Below are positions 12,634 through 24,615 of a DNA stretch of 64,000 bases, one piece after another. A program made the translations under genes and the position numbers. Position 1 is the stretch's first letter; each line of letters opens with the position of its first letter. This stretch comes from Delphinapterus leucas (lineage: Eukaryota > Chordata > Mammalia > Artiodactyla > Monodontidae), in assembly GCF_002288925.2 (NCBI RefSeq), contig NW_022097993.1, positions 11,429,443 through 11,493,442 on the forward strand, read 5' to 3'. The notes under the pieces are model-generated. The model did not search any database, was not told the DNA's origin, and saw nothing but the letters and a program-made list of their open reading frames with translations.

Positions 12634-12647
12634 AAGAAATCCTCAGG

Positions 12648-13846
12648 AAATATCACAGGAAGTAAGTGGAAAAAGATGTCATCTGAATGCCAGGGAGTTT
12701 AAGACGTGCAATAAACACAAACCACTAGTTATAGGACGCAAAACCTCTAAGTTGCTATTTACAACATGTGTGTTTACATATTTATACACGGATCCCAAGC
12801 AAAAAAGATGCTTTCCCTCCATATTTATGTTCTACATGGGACCAGAGTTAAAAGTATTATTTAAAATAATCTGTTGACTTTTTTCTCTTAGCAATACTAA
12901 TCCTTGGTACAAGGATACCAGGCATTGATTTGGGGGCTGAGCAGAATTATGGATGCACTCACTATGCATTCTAAAGGGCACTGTCGGTTTCAACACATAA
13001 GGATAAGAAGACAATCTTATATTCTCCTCTCACCTTAATGTGCAACTAACCAAATTACTTCCTGAAACTGAAAGTTCATCACTATCCATTCTTTATAAGT
13101 CTCCTCTCCCATGTTCAAGCACATGTAAAATAGTGGAATTACAACTACAGAAAATCATAGTGGTTTCCACCAGGCCCTGAGCTCACTTCATTGAAACTCT
13201 GAGGTCATGCTACAGCTCTGAAGTCAGCACCCTCCTAAGTAAGAAGAGATGCTTGTGTTTACCACACTGCGAGGCAGTTCTGACCTGCATTACTGGGTTT
13301 GTGTGTGTTCTATTTAAAGCTGCCACTGATCATGGCCAGGCCATAATGGCATAATTTCACTTGAAAAATACGTCAAGCCCCATAAAAACAATTCAGCTTA
13401 AGGAAAATTTTACTTGGATGAGTCCTGTGGTGTGCGTTGATTTCACAGGAGCAGTGATTTTGACGTCCTTTTTCCTAAGGAGATGGATATAACTCACTAA
13501 TTATGAGAACATAACTATGTTACTTGTGTTGCCTTAGGTAATGCATATAAGCCAGCTCAGAAACAAACAAGCCAAAAGAAGAACAAGTTGTTTTTCCATG
13601 AATGCCTTAGTGAATTTATACATGATCAGCACAAATTTGCTCACAAAACAAACATTAAGGTCTTAGCTACTCCACAATGAGAACACTCATCTCTGCTTCT
13701 TCAAGGAAAACGACTTAATCTACTCGACATTTCCAAACTTGTTAATATACTTGTTTATTGTGAAACTGGATAAACATTGGGCTTCATAAAGCTTCTGGGG
13801 CATTAGAACATGAGCATGGACATCCAGATAAAGTAGGAATTCAAGT
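12648..13846. other. Unique intron sequence, no gene seen
   Basis: Unique DNA without recognisable coding or repeat content. Short open frames (about 60 codons) are not supported by composition or context. Confidence 0.5.
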
Positions 13847-13860
13847 AAAAGTTAAATAAA

Positions 13861-14071
13861 GTGGGGCTTCCCTGGTGGCACAGTGGTTGAGAGTCCGCCT
13901 TCCGATGCAGGGCACACGGGGTCGTGCCCCGGTCTGGGAAGATCCCACATGCCACGGAGCGGCTGGGCCCGTGAGCCATGGCCGCTAAGCCTGCGCGTCC
14001 GGAGCCTGTGCTCCGCAACGGGAGAGGCCACAGCAGTGAGAGGCCCGCGTACCGCAAAAAAAAAAAAAAAA
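13861..14071 (+). mobile_element. CHR-type SINE with 14-bp target-site duplication
   Basis: A full-length plus-strand CHR SINE with head GGCTTCCCTGGTGGCACAG, B-box-like GGGTCGTGCCCC and a pure A tail of about 20. It is flanked by AAAAGTTAAATAAA at 13847-13860 and 14072-14085. The uninterrupted tail and perfect duplication suggest a fairly recent insertion. Confidence 0.92.
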
Positions 14072-14254
14072 AAAAGTTAAATAAAATGAGTTCAGCGGAG
14101 TGGTAGTTAAAGCAGTCATTTTACTTTCAGTAGTTTTTCTTGACCAATTAGACATTCTCTTTAATCAAGTCCTAATACTCTGAGTTCACATACTTCCTTT
14201 CCCGTCTGCACACAGCTTCAGATCAGCAGGTCGCATGTGAGAATCAGGACAACA

Positions 14255-14432
14255 GCTAACCCCTACCTGGCACACTCCTTTCAACAACTCTTCCAGGTAG
14301 GTAGGGGTTATTAGAATCTCTGTCTTCTAAGTGAGGAAACAGAGTGGCAGAGAGGCTGAGGAACTTGCCCAGGATCACAAAGCTAAGAGGTGGTGAGGCT
14401 GGGGTTTAAACCCAGGTGATCTGAATTGCCTC
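14255..14432 (-). repeat. MIR SINE fossil
   Basis: Contains the MIR core in reverse: GAGGAAACAGAG...GAGAGGCTGAGGAACTTGCCCAGGATCACAAAGCTAAG split over about 70 bp, followed by TTTAAACCCAGGTGATCTGA. MIRs are ancient mammal-wide tRNA-derived SINEs, consistent with the heavy divergence here. Confidence 0.8.
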
Positions 14433-14831
14433 CACATAATCCCCTATGTTGCTTACACACTAAGAAGCCAGCAGACACATGGTCTGCCCTGTCCTCTGTG
14501 CCGTTGCAGGACTGACCATCAGACTCCCCCCTCGTGAAGGAAATATGACTCAGTTCCTTTGCCATCAAGTCTGGGCTGGTGCGGAAGGACACACCCTGAT
14601 GGGACACACCCTAAGTAGGGTGAGTTCTCCATGCTGTTCAGGACACAAGGAACCCTGGCCCCAGATGCAGGGTTCAGGGTGGCTTGGAGCAAGCACTTCA
14701 AGGGAGAGTAAAAAAAGTAGAATCTGCACAAAAATGGTAAAAGGAGGCAATTAAATGGATGGCTGCCTGGAAGGAATAAAAATGAAAAAAAAAAAAAAAA
14801 AGGACAAGCACAGGCAGAGAAGCTAAACTGA

Positions 14832-15402
14832 CATAGCAGCACTATTTACAATAGCCAGTACATGGAAGCAACCTAAATATTCATCAACAGAGGAATGGAT
14901 GAAGAAGATGTGGCACATATATACAACGGAATATTAATCATTAAAAGGAATGAAATTGCGTCATTTGTAGAGACATGGACGGACCTAGAGAGTGTCATAC
15001 AGAGTGAAGTAAGTCAGAAAGAGAAAGACAAGTATTGTATTTAAAGGCATATATGTGGTATCTAGGAAAGTGGTATACATGACGTTATTTGCAAAGCAGA
15101 AATAAAGACACAGACAGACATAGAGAAAAAATGTACGGATACCAATGGGGAGGTGGGAGGAATTGGGAGATTGGGATTGACACATATACACTATTGATAC
15201 TATGTATAAAACAGATAACTAATGAGAACATACTGTATAGCACAGGGAACTCTACTTAATGCACTGTGGTGACCTAAATGGGAAGGAAATCCAAAATGGA
15301 GGGGATGTATGTATACGTATAGCTGATTCATTTTGCTGTACAGTAGAAACTAACACAACATTGTAAAGCAACTGTACGCCAATAAAAATTAATTAAAATA
15401 AA
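14832..15402 (+). mobile_element. 5'-truncated L1 3' end, plus strand
   Basis: Starts in the last part of ORF2 (TAGCAGCACTATTTACAATAGCC) and runs through the 3' UTR to AATAAAAATTAATT near 15400. The usual L1 3' landmarks appear in order, including GTGAAGTAAGTCAGAAAGAG and CAGCACAGGGAACTC-like stretches. It is a dead truncated insertion. Just upstream, a 17-A run at about 14784-14800 has no obvious parent element. Confidence 0.85.
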
Positions 15403-18349
15403 AGACACGGGGTGGCTTGTAAGGCATTTAAAACATAAAATTTCTATTCAGGATCAAAATGAGGATCCAGCAACAAAGAATGCAAGAGTGTGGTGTCATC
15501 TTGGTCCAGCCGAACAAACTTCTGGTCGGGGCAGTCACTAGCTGATTCACCAATAAATGTTCTTTCAGAGACCCAGAGGGACTTTAACAAAAGGCCCTGA
15601 GATTGTTCAGACATGTACTTTAATGTGACTATAAAGGAGAAATCCAAGGTTACATTAAAATGATACTTATTTTTTATGTTTTGGGTATTAGGAATATTAG
15701 GAAATCCTATAAGGAATCTACATCTTAGAGGGGATTTTTATAAATGCCAGTTCTTTTGAGATGTCTCATGTAAACTTCCACGAACATGCTCAGCCATCTG
15801 AAATATTCCACTTTTCATCAAGACACCTTCTTGGGCTTACATCCAATTCCCGTCCTTCTCTCTTTCCCCGATTCCCCACTGCTGCCTCTCCTTCCTCACA
15901 ATTCACCCCCTAATTCCCTCACATCTTCTCTTGCAATTTTTGTTTCTAATGCTCTCCCATTTATTTATTCAACTAAAACTTCTCTCAGCTGGTACCAATT
16001 CCAGCCACCTCTCCTTTTATCCAGTATCTCTCCCCCAAATTTTTTCCAAATTTTAATGCTGTTGAACCCTCCATGCATCTTGAAACGCCCTTCTGTTGAC
16101 TTCCTGGCCCTGCAGTATCCCGGTCCCCCTGCTGGTCTTTCTCTGCCACCATGGGCTGGGCAGCCCCTTGGTGTCCAGGCAGGTGGTTCCCATGCTGCTT
16201 TCCCTTACTGCTCCCTGACACACTCTCACCTGCAGCTCAGGGTCAATATTCAACATTAGCTGAATTTTTTAAATTGTGTTAATCTATAAAGGATGTGAGA
16301 TCCCAAAATACGCCAGCCAAATGTTTCACTTGTAGGACTTCAAAAAGATAACAAACAGAAAAAGCAATGGCATACAAGAGATTCAAATAAGGAGGTTAAG
16401 AAAAAAAAAAAAGGCCACAAATCTCAGATATATATCACCACCAAACACTGTTATGGTTAACAGCAGCTTTTAAGTACAAGAAGCATACTACTACTATGTT
16501 TTATTAAATGAACACTTATCTAAAATTTAGTAGATTACAAGACAATAAAGAGAATAAAGTCAACTAATGAAAATTTCAAACAGAATTTTGGTGTGGTACT
16601 TGGTAAAAAATAATGTTTTTATCGTGCTTATAGAAAACTCTACACAAAGGGTTAAACAGAAAAAATTTTTATATTTATCATATTTATTTAAGCCTTAATA
16701 AAATAACAGTGGTATTGTTAGTAGTATTATTAACATTTTCTATAATGTTTGGTATGCTTACATGTGACAATTATGTTTGAAACTCACCATAATTGAGAGA
16801 TATTAGTAGAATACAGGCTAGTCTTTATTTAATCATTGAGGAAAACCAACAAATCAATGATTTCTTCTACTTTCCTTAAAGACATTATGCCTAGGAGTAA
16901 GGTGCATAAACTTGCACATATTTTATATTTCATTTCAATAAACTTAGCGATAGTCAATTCATTCCTGATCAAACACATGTAATCAAAATATGAGTTTTCT
17001 TGACAATGGGTCAATAGAAAAGAATTTTAAATTCCCAGATTTTTCTGTTGTTTTCTATTGCAAAGTTCAGTGAAGTGAAAAATGACAGGTCTTAGCTTTC
17101 AGTGTGTGTGTGTCTGTCTGTGTGTATGCACACACACACATGCATGTCCAAAAGAGGTGAGTGCTGCCTAACTCTTGAGCAGAGAAGAAATGGTGGCACT
17201 AAGATGGGTCTAAATGTAAATATGTAAGAATGCTTTTTTCTTTAATCTGCTTCACTTTTAAGTAGCTGAAAAAGTAGAATAAATCCCTGAGTACATTTGG
17301 AAATAATCATTTGTAAATGTGTATAATATCAATAATACCTGATCTAAATGCTCTCCTCTATAAATATGGCATTTGTGAAAGAGCAGTAATATTGATAAAC
17401 CTTGCCTTACATTATCTACAAAATTATATTACATTCCTTAGTTTCTGACACTGTTACTCGTTGATAAGTTACAATAAAAGTAATATAAAATTATCTGAAC
17501 TATACATATTTATAAATGGAATAAATTTGCATAATATAGTGGTTGAACTTTACAATTTGAATACGTTCCTCCAAAACTGTCATGAAGACTACATAAGTTT
17601 AATTTATTCTTTAACTCACCTTCTTCTGAAATGTAAGCTTCGCTAGGGTACAATTTCAATTTGAAGCATTACTATTTTCAAAGAGCCTCATCTGAATATT
17701 TTTTATTTCAGCTAGTCTGACAAAGACTCTCATAATTATCTTACAAGCCAAATTAAGAAATGTGGGTTGGAAGGAGGGAGAGTCCGAATGTATTTGTACA
17801 TGACTTGTATCATGTCACACGAATATCAATGGTAGACAAGATGGCAGCTTTGCTGTTGTTAGAGTTTTCAGGCCCTGTTCTGCTCAGGATTTATTAGTGA
17901 TATGAAGGAAGACTCAACGGGTAGGCTTATCAAAATTTAAGGTGATGTAAATCTGGGAGCTATTTCACTGGAAAAAAACACGATAGAATGGTATTAGAAA
18001 CTAAAATCCAGAAGATGAAATTTAACAATCACAAGGGTCAATTCCTACTCTGTGATAAAGAAAGGCAACTGCACAATCGCAGGATGGGTGAAGATCTGAC
18101 TGGGAAGAAGTTTTCATTAAAATAAAGGAGGAGGCACCTTGAATTGACCACATGTCAGTAAAAGTCAGAAGTACAATTTCCTTGTATGCTTAAAATTCGT
18201 CAAGAGAGATGATCTCATGTTAAATGTTCTTACCACACAAAATTTAAAAAAAAAAAAAAGCTCTGCCACAGGGGGAAGAATTCAGACGTACTGTCTAGCT
18301 TCACCCACCTCACTCCATAATTTCCATCTCAAACCACCTAGGGTTTTTT
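15403..18349. other. Unique intron sequence
   Basis: No gene is called. The minus strand carries an open stretch around 15441-15760 with protein-like composition, discussed separately. A GC-richer patch at 15800-16260 has overlapping open frames on both strands with no family resemblance. A mixed TG/CA simple repeat lies at 17102-17145. The rest is AT-rich and unremarkable. Confidence 0.45.
17102..17145. repeat. TG tract followed by CA tract (near-palindromic)
   Basis: GTGTGTGTGTGTCTGTCTGT is followed by GTATGCACACACACACATGC, so purine-pyrimidine alternation reverses around 17127. This gives a near-perfect inverted repeat able to form a hairpin or Z-DNA. Confidence 0.8.
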
Positions 18350-18871
18350 ATTGGAGTTGAAATTAAAAACCTATTTATCGTTGTACTTTACTGAGTTATT
18401 GTTGACAATTAAAATTTTATATATTTAAGGTATACAACTTGATGTGATATACTTATGCATTTTGAAAATCACCACAATCAAGCTAATTAACATATCCATC
18501 CCCTCACAAATAGTTACTGTTTTTTGTTGTGAAAACACTTAAGATCTACCCTTTTAGCCAATTTCAAGTATATAACACAATATTAGCTACAGTCTCATTG
18601 TTGTACATTAAGTCCCCAGAACTTATCCATCTTGTATAACTAAAAATCGTATCCCTTGACTGACATCTTCTCTTACCCCCTTCTCCTCTCAGCCTCCAGT
18701 AACCACCAGTCTACTCTCTGTTTCTATGGATTTTATTCTCAGATTCCACATGCAAAGGCGTATTTGTCTTTCTGTGTCTGGCTTCTTTCATGTAGCATAA
18801 AGTCCTCCAGGTTCCTCCATGTTATCACAAGTGGCAAGACCTACTTCTTTATTAAGGCTGAATAATATTCC

Positions 18872-18913
<42 letters not shown>

Positions 18914-19425
18914 ATCACATTTTCTTTATCCATTCATCTGTCAATAGACCTTTAGGTTGTTTCCATATCATGGGAGTACACATATCTCTTCGAAATACTG
19001 ACTTCCTCCCTTTAGATATACACCCAGAAGTGGGAGTGCTGGGTCGTAAGGTAGTTCTATTTTTACTTTTTTGGAGGAACCTCCATACTCTTTTCCACAC
19101 TGGCTGTACCAGTTTACATTCCCACCAACAGTGCACGAGGGTTCCCTATTCCCCACACTCTGGCCAACACTTCTTATCTATTGTCTTTCTGATACTAGCC
19201 ATTCTAGCTGGTTTGAGGTGATAGCTCACTGTGGTTTTGATTTGCATTTCCTTGATGATTAGCTACCTTTTCATATACCTGTTGTCCATGTGTATGTCTT
19301 CTTTTGAGAAGTGTCTATTCAGGTCCTTTGCCCATTTTTAAATGGGGTTATTGGGTTTTTTTGCTATTGAGTTGTATGAGTTCCTTATGTATTTTGGATA
19401 TTAACTAGGGAGTATAATTTATCAC
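18350..19425 (-). mobile_element. 5'-truncated L1, minus strand
   Basis: Begins with L1 3' UTR in reverse (TTGTTGACAATTAAAATT, AAGGTATACAACTTGATGTG) and continues into the C-terminal part of ORF2, where frames at 18915-19156 on the minus strand read [21 protein letters not shown] sequence. It stops near 19425. A long GT microsatellite interrupts it at 18874-18911. It is sense to the collagen gene. Confidence 0.85.
18874..18911. repeat. (GT)n microsatellite, about 19 units
   Basis: An uninterrupted run of GT in the L1 at the place where sister copies have the TGTATATATG sequence after AATATTCCA. It is probably polymorphic in length. Confidence 0.95.
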
Positions 19426-19867
19426 TCAGTTTCCAGGAAGGGGTAGTTACTAGAAGGAAAATGTTCCCTGGATGCTGCAGACCGAAATTAATTCAGAAAC
19501 ATGGTCCTAGATACAACAGACATCTTGGTCATTACTGTGAGAAAATAGAATAAGAAGCTTGGAAATTAACTTCATATGATCATTTCATCTAGTCCTCTGC
19601 CCCCAGTGGGTGAAAACGCTTAAGGCAGCCTCAAAAACATAGATCTAGGGAAGTAATCATCTATGTTTCCCCAAGGCTATTTAAAGCATTGATCATGTGG
19701 ATTAATGAACACTTGGAGAGAGAGGGGCTGGAGAGCTAAAAGGGGAAACTACAATTGTACACACAGGTGTTGAGACTAGAACCCAAATGTGACTACTTTG
19801 TAAATAGTTTTAAAATACCAGCAGAGTCCACTTTCTAGCAAAGTGTTCGAACTCAGTTTTCTCTGTG

Positions 19868-19965
19868 AGGGCTACAGTAGAACTTATTTCACAGAGCTAT
19901 TGTGAGAAATAAATGAAATATGAATCATTTAGCACATTGTAGGTAGCTGATAAATGTTAGCTATT
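19868..19965 (+). repeat. MIR fossil, 3' half
   Basis: Matches the MIR second half: TTCACAGAGCTATTGTGAG, AAATGAAATATG, TAGCACATTGTAGGTAGC and AATGTTAGCTATTA in order. Confidence 0.7.
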
Positions 19966-20185
19966 ACTCACAACATTTTCCCTTTTATTTTCTTAGCCAT
20001 CAAAACTTATTAAGCCCTTTTATGTTCACTGATATAGCCACTGGGAATAAAAACTGGACACAGAAATGTTCTGAGAAAACTTAGACATCATCTAGTCCAG
20101 TGGGCAGAACTGGGAAAAATAAATTTAAATGACTGAAAAGAGATTTTGGGGTTAATAGACTGAGACATTAAAAGAGAATATGGTA

Positions 20186-20300
20186 TCCAAAGCCAGAAGC
20201 CCCAAATTCAAGTTCTGACTCGACTTTTTAGTAGTTCTATGACTTTAGGCAAGTCATCTATACTCTGTGAGTTACACAACTCTCATCCGTAAGGTAACAA
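20186..20300 (+). repeat. MIR fossil, central core
   Basis: Contains diverged MIR core order: AGCCAGAAGCCC, TTCAAGTTCTGACTC, TAGTAGTTCTATGACTTTAGG, CAAGTCATCT and a CATCCGTAAGGTAA end, corresponding to the tRNA-unrelated core of MIR. Confidence 0.7.
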
Positions 20301-20983
20301 AAGTTCAAAATACTACTCCTATAAGAAAGCACACATAAAATGTTTGGAGACTTTAACATGATTTGAAAACAGTTAATAACAATTAGCGACAAGAATGGGG
20401 TGCCCCCTTGCAGGAAGTGTTCATGCAGAGCTGACCAATTATCTGTCACTGCAGGGGTTCCTTTTAGGGGGAGCCAGTAAGCCTAACTGCCCTGGAAGGT
20501 GATTGCTATACTCCCAGGCAAGTACAATGTATCCACATATTACATACTTTATCTCAAAGGCAGGAGAGTAACTACAAAGAGTCACTAATGTCAACAATTT
20601 AATTTGGCTAAGGAACGTAGTTAATATCCACAGTCTTTACAGAATTCATGAACAGGCTAGAACTCCACAAATATAACCCATCAAACTTAACTCTGCAAAG
20701 ATGAGCTTAACTCAAAAACCCCAAAATAGGACCAACGTGCTCCAGATCAAATTATGGCTAATTCATTTCACCCAAATTACATTTCCACATTTGGGCTGCC
20801 AATCTGGAAAATATATAGAATTTTCTGGATTGTAAGAGTGCTGCCAAAATCTCAAATTTCGGCTTTCAGGTAGTTGATATTTTCCTCAAGCCCATGTGCT
20901 TGCTGTATTTTGATTTTATAAGTGTTCAGAAATAAGTAACCCCTGAGTTAGTAATGCCTGCCAGTTGTTCTGTGTTTACTTAC

Positions 20984-21037
20984 CCTCTGACCCTCTTTTC
21001 CAGGTGGACCTTGGGGGCCTTGGATCCCCAGGGAGCC
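20984..21037 (-). CDS. COL19A1: Collagen triple-helix exon (54 bp), probably COL19A1
   Basis: Eighteen minus-strand codons read GSLGIQGPQGPPGKEGQR, six perfect Gly-X-Y triplets including the stabilising GPP and a KEGQR charged end. The acceptor is a strong pyrimidine tract (TGTTGTTTTTCCTCCTAG) and the donor is consensus GTAAGTAAAC. The exon is 54 bp, phase 0 at both ends, starting with a whole glycine codon. It is the most 3' of the three exons in the window; I found no further Gly-X-Y exon between here and position 1, so the following intron is longer than 20.9 kb. Very long introns fit COL19A1, a gene of several hundred kb in humans. Collagen identity is near certain; the specific gene is an inference. 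Confidence 0.87.
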
Positions 21038-21849
21038 CTAGGAGGAAAAACAACACATATTAATAGATTGTTTCAAGTATACCTGCCTTGGAAAGAATGT
21101 TGTGAAAATTAATACCTATTTTATTGATTATAGACAACTTTTAAAGTGATTCGAACTCTTCCAAGCCTAGCCTAGCCTACCTAATACATTAATAATGCTG
21201 AATTGTCCTTTGACTGGTTTATCTTTGGAGTTAACACCAGAAAAGAAAAAAAAGGTGATTCCTAACCATGTGTGAGGCGCAGTGTTCACCCCCAGTGGCG
21301 ACTCCCATATGATTGGAACCATGTTTTATCAAACTGCCATCAATAAATGGTAACAATATTTGCAGGCAGAAAAAAATGCTGCTTCATATATTTAAAGTCT
21401 ATAAATGCAATGGCATTTTTGGTTGAGAGTGGCTCTGTGACTATCCACTGAGAGAACACCTAGTTATGACGTTGGCTTCAACATTCACCTACTCCTAACA
21501 TTTAATTTTTAGCATCATAGAGATTATTTAATACTTTCTCATAACATTGTCAAGTGGTAGAAAAAAATAACCTTTGTTTTTTCTCAGTTATACAAGAGGC
21601 CCAGGAAATCCCAGGTGCACGAATCCGGAAGTCAATCCCCTGGTTCTCACAGACAGTTACTAGTACACAGGAATTCTCACTCAGCATGAAAAGCAAAATG
21701 ATGACACGGCTGATTTTAAAGTCTCTGGCATTGATTGCTAGCTGTTACCTCTCTGAAAGCTTCTTAGTCTCCCCTGCTGCTTCCTCCTTCCCTATTCAAC
21801 CTTTCAGTGTGAGTGTTTAGGCCCGTTTTCTTCCCAGTCTACACTCTCC

Positions 21850-22530
21850 CACCATGGTCTCATATACCATGGGCTTTGGATTCTCCAGGCCAATGATGCC
21901 AAGATTCATAACTCAGTTTATCTCTGAGTTGCAGGTCCACACATCCAACTGCCTGCCTAACACGCCCACTCCGCTCTCTCACCAGCATTTGAATTTAGCA
22001 CACTGACACCACATCTAGGACCCTCCCACCAAAACTGGGTCCTATTCCAGCAACCCCCCAACTCTGTAAACCCACGCACCATCCTGCTAGGGCTCCTGCC
22101 AGGAATCTATAACTCGTCCTCCATACCTGCCTCTCTCACTTCTCTTTCACATCCAGTCACCAAGTCCAATTGCTGTAGCTCCACAAGAGATTTGGATCCA
22201 TTTATTATCTCCCTTCAACATTCTGCTCCATCACCCTTCTTGCTTGATCATCTATGAGAGCCTCCTTGGTGACACTAGACATGGTGGACCCCTCCATCCT
22301 ACACAGCACAGCCAAACCCGAAAACCCAGCCTGACCTCCTCTGGTTGTCCACATGAAGAGATGAATGCCTTGTTTCATCAGCCGTAGGGTGCCTTATACT
22401 TGTTCTTTAAAGTACTTATCATAAGTCTATTTAAAAGATTATTCAGGTAATGTTCACCAGGCTCTAAGGATAACAGGTAGAATCAGTGTCTTATTCAGCT
22501 CTAGGTGCCTGTTAATGTCTGAGTGAAAAA
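21850..22530 (+). repeat. L2 LINE 3' region, fossil
   Basis: Landmarks of the L2 ORF2 end and 3' UTR occur in order but diverged: CCAACTGCCTGCCTAACA, CAGTCACCAAGTCC, TCTGGTTGTCCACATG-like middle, then TTCACCAGGCTCTAAGG and GCTCTAGGTGCCTGTTAATG near the end. The 5' limit is vague. It lies about 0.8 kb from the collagen exon. Confidence 0.5.
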
Positions 22531-22631
22531 AAAATCATAATGGGAAATCAATTCACTGTAAAAAAAAAAAAGAAAAAAAAAGGGTTATGGTAAGCTAGTA
22601 CTGTTCAAAGGGTTTTAAAAATATGTATGGT

Positions 22632-24615
22632 TCAAGACGGCGGAAGAGTAAGACGTGGAGATCACCCTCCTCCCCACAGATACATCAGAAATACATCTAC
22701 ATGTGGAACAACTCCTACAGAACACCTACTGAACGCTGGCAGAAGACCTCAGACCTCCCCAAAGGCAAGAAACCCCCCACGTACCTGGGTAGGGGAAAAG
22801 AAAAAAGAATAAACAGAGACAAAAGAGTAGGGACGGGACCTGCACCAGTGGGAGGGAGCCGTGAAGGAGGAAAGGTTTCCACACACTAAGAGCCCCTTCG
22901 CGGACGGAGACTGCGGGTGGCGGAGGGGGAAGCTTCGGAGCCACGGAGGAGAGCGCAGCAACAGGGGTGCGGAGGGCAAAGCGGGGAGATTCCCGCACAG
23001 AGGATCGGGGCTGACCGGCACTCACCAGCCTGAGAGGCTTGTCTGCTCAGCCGCCGGGGCGGGCAGGGCTGGGAGCTGAGGCTCGGGCTTTGGTCGGAGC
23101 ACAGGGAGAGGACTGGGGTTGGCGGTGTGAACACAGCCTGCAGGGGGTTAGTGCGCCACAGCTAGCCGGGAGGGAGTCCGGGAAGAGTCTGGACCTGCCG
23201 AAGAGGCAAGAGGCTTTTTCTTCCCTCTTTGTTTCCTGGTGCGCAAGGAGAGGGGATTCAGAGCGCTGCTTAAAGGAGCTCCAGAGACGGGCGCGAGCCG
23301 CGGCTAAAAGCGCGGACCCCAGAGACGGGCGGGAGACGCTAAGGCTGCTGCTGCCGCCACCAAGAAGCCTGTGTGCGAGCACAGGTCACTTTCCACACCT
23401 CCCCTCCCGGGACCCTGTGCAGCCCGCCACTGCCAGGATCCCCGGATCCAGGGACAACTTCCCCGGAAGAACGCACGGGCGCCTCAGGCTGGTGCAATGT
23501 CAAGCCACCTCTGACGCCGCAGGCTTGCCCCGCACTCCGTGCCCCTCCCTCCCTGAATCAGCGGCTCTTTATCCCCGTCCTGTCTGAGCGAAAAACAGAC
23601 GCCCTCCAGCGACCTACACGCAGAGGCGGGGCTGCAAATCCAAAGCTGAGCCCCGGGAGCTGTGCGAACAAAGAAGAGAAAGGGAAATCTCTCCCAGCAG
23701 CCTCAGGAACAGCAGACTAAATCTCCACAGTCAACGTGATGTACCTGCATCTGTGGAATACCTGAATAGACAACAAATCATCCCAAATTGAGGAGGTGGA
23801 CTTTGGGAGCAAAGATATATATATTTCCCTTTTTCTCTTTTTGTGAGTGTGTATGTGTATGCGTCTGTGTGTGATTTTGTCTGTATAGCTTTGCTTTTAC
23901 CATTTGTCCTAGGGTTCTATCCTTTTTTTTTTTTCTTTTCTTTTTTTAGTGCTTGTTATCATTGGTGGATTTGTTTTTTGGTTTGGTTGCACTCTTCTTT
24001 CTTTTTTTTTTAATTACTTAAAAATTTTTTTAATAATTATTTTTTATTTTAATAACTTTATTTTATTTTATTTTCTTCTTTCTCTCTTTCTTTTTTTTTC
24101 TCTCTTTTATTCTAAGCCATGTGGATGACAGGCTCTTGGTACTCCAGCCAGGTGTCAGGCCTGTGCCTCTGAGGTCAGAGAGCCAACTTCAGGACACTGG
24201 TCCACAAGAGACCTCCCAGCTCCACGTAATATCAAACAGCGAAAATCTCCCAGATATCTCCATCTCAACACCAGCACCCAGCTTCACTCAACGACCAGCA
24301 AGCTACAGTGCTGGACACCCTAAGCCAAAAAACTAACAAGACAGGAACACACCCCACCCTTTAGCAGAGAGGCTGCCTAAAATCATAATAAGGCCACAGA
24401 CACCCCAAAACACACCACCAAATGTGGACCTGCCCACGAGAAAGACAAGATCCAGCTTCATCCACCAGAACACAGGCACTAGTCCCCTCCACCAGGAAGC
24501 CTACACAACTCACTGAAACAACCTTAGCCACTGGGGGCAGACACCAAAAACAACGGGAACAAGGAACTTGCAGCCTGGTGAAAAGGAGACCCCAAACACA
24601 GTAAGCTAGGCAAAA
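22632..24615 (+). promoter_or_regulatory. L1 5' UTR with CpG-rich internal promoter
   Basis: About 2 kb before ORF1. The first 1.1 kb is strongly GC- and CpG-rich (22880-23700), followed by a T-rich stretch (23900-24110) and an exon-like AC-rich segment. L1 5' UTRs normally hold a sense pol II promoter and often an antisense one. An antisense start here would read towards 22.6 kb on the minus strand, the same direction as the collagen gene. Function is inferred from family knowledge only. Confidence 0.6.

Noticed and set aside
12204..12665. Open frames running through the N gap
   Set aside because: They include about 34 undefined residues and read through SINE and poly(A) sequence; they are artefacts of the gap.
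15786..16259. 157-codon open frame in a C-rich segment
   Set aside because: Pro/Ser/Leu-rich with overlapping open frames on the other strand; the minus-strand reading of the same segment is not Gly-X-Y, so it is not a collagen exon. No family resemblance.
23039..23587. 182-codon open frame in GC-rich DNA
   Set aside because: It lies entirely in the CpG-rich 5' UTR of the L1 at 22.6 kb, where long chance frames are common because stops are AT-rich.
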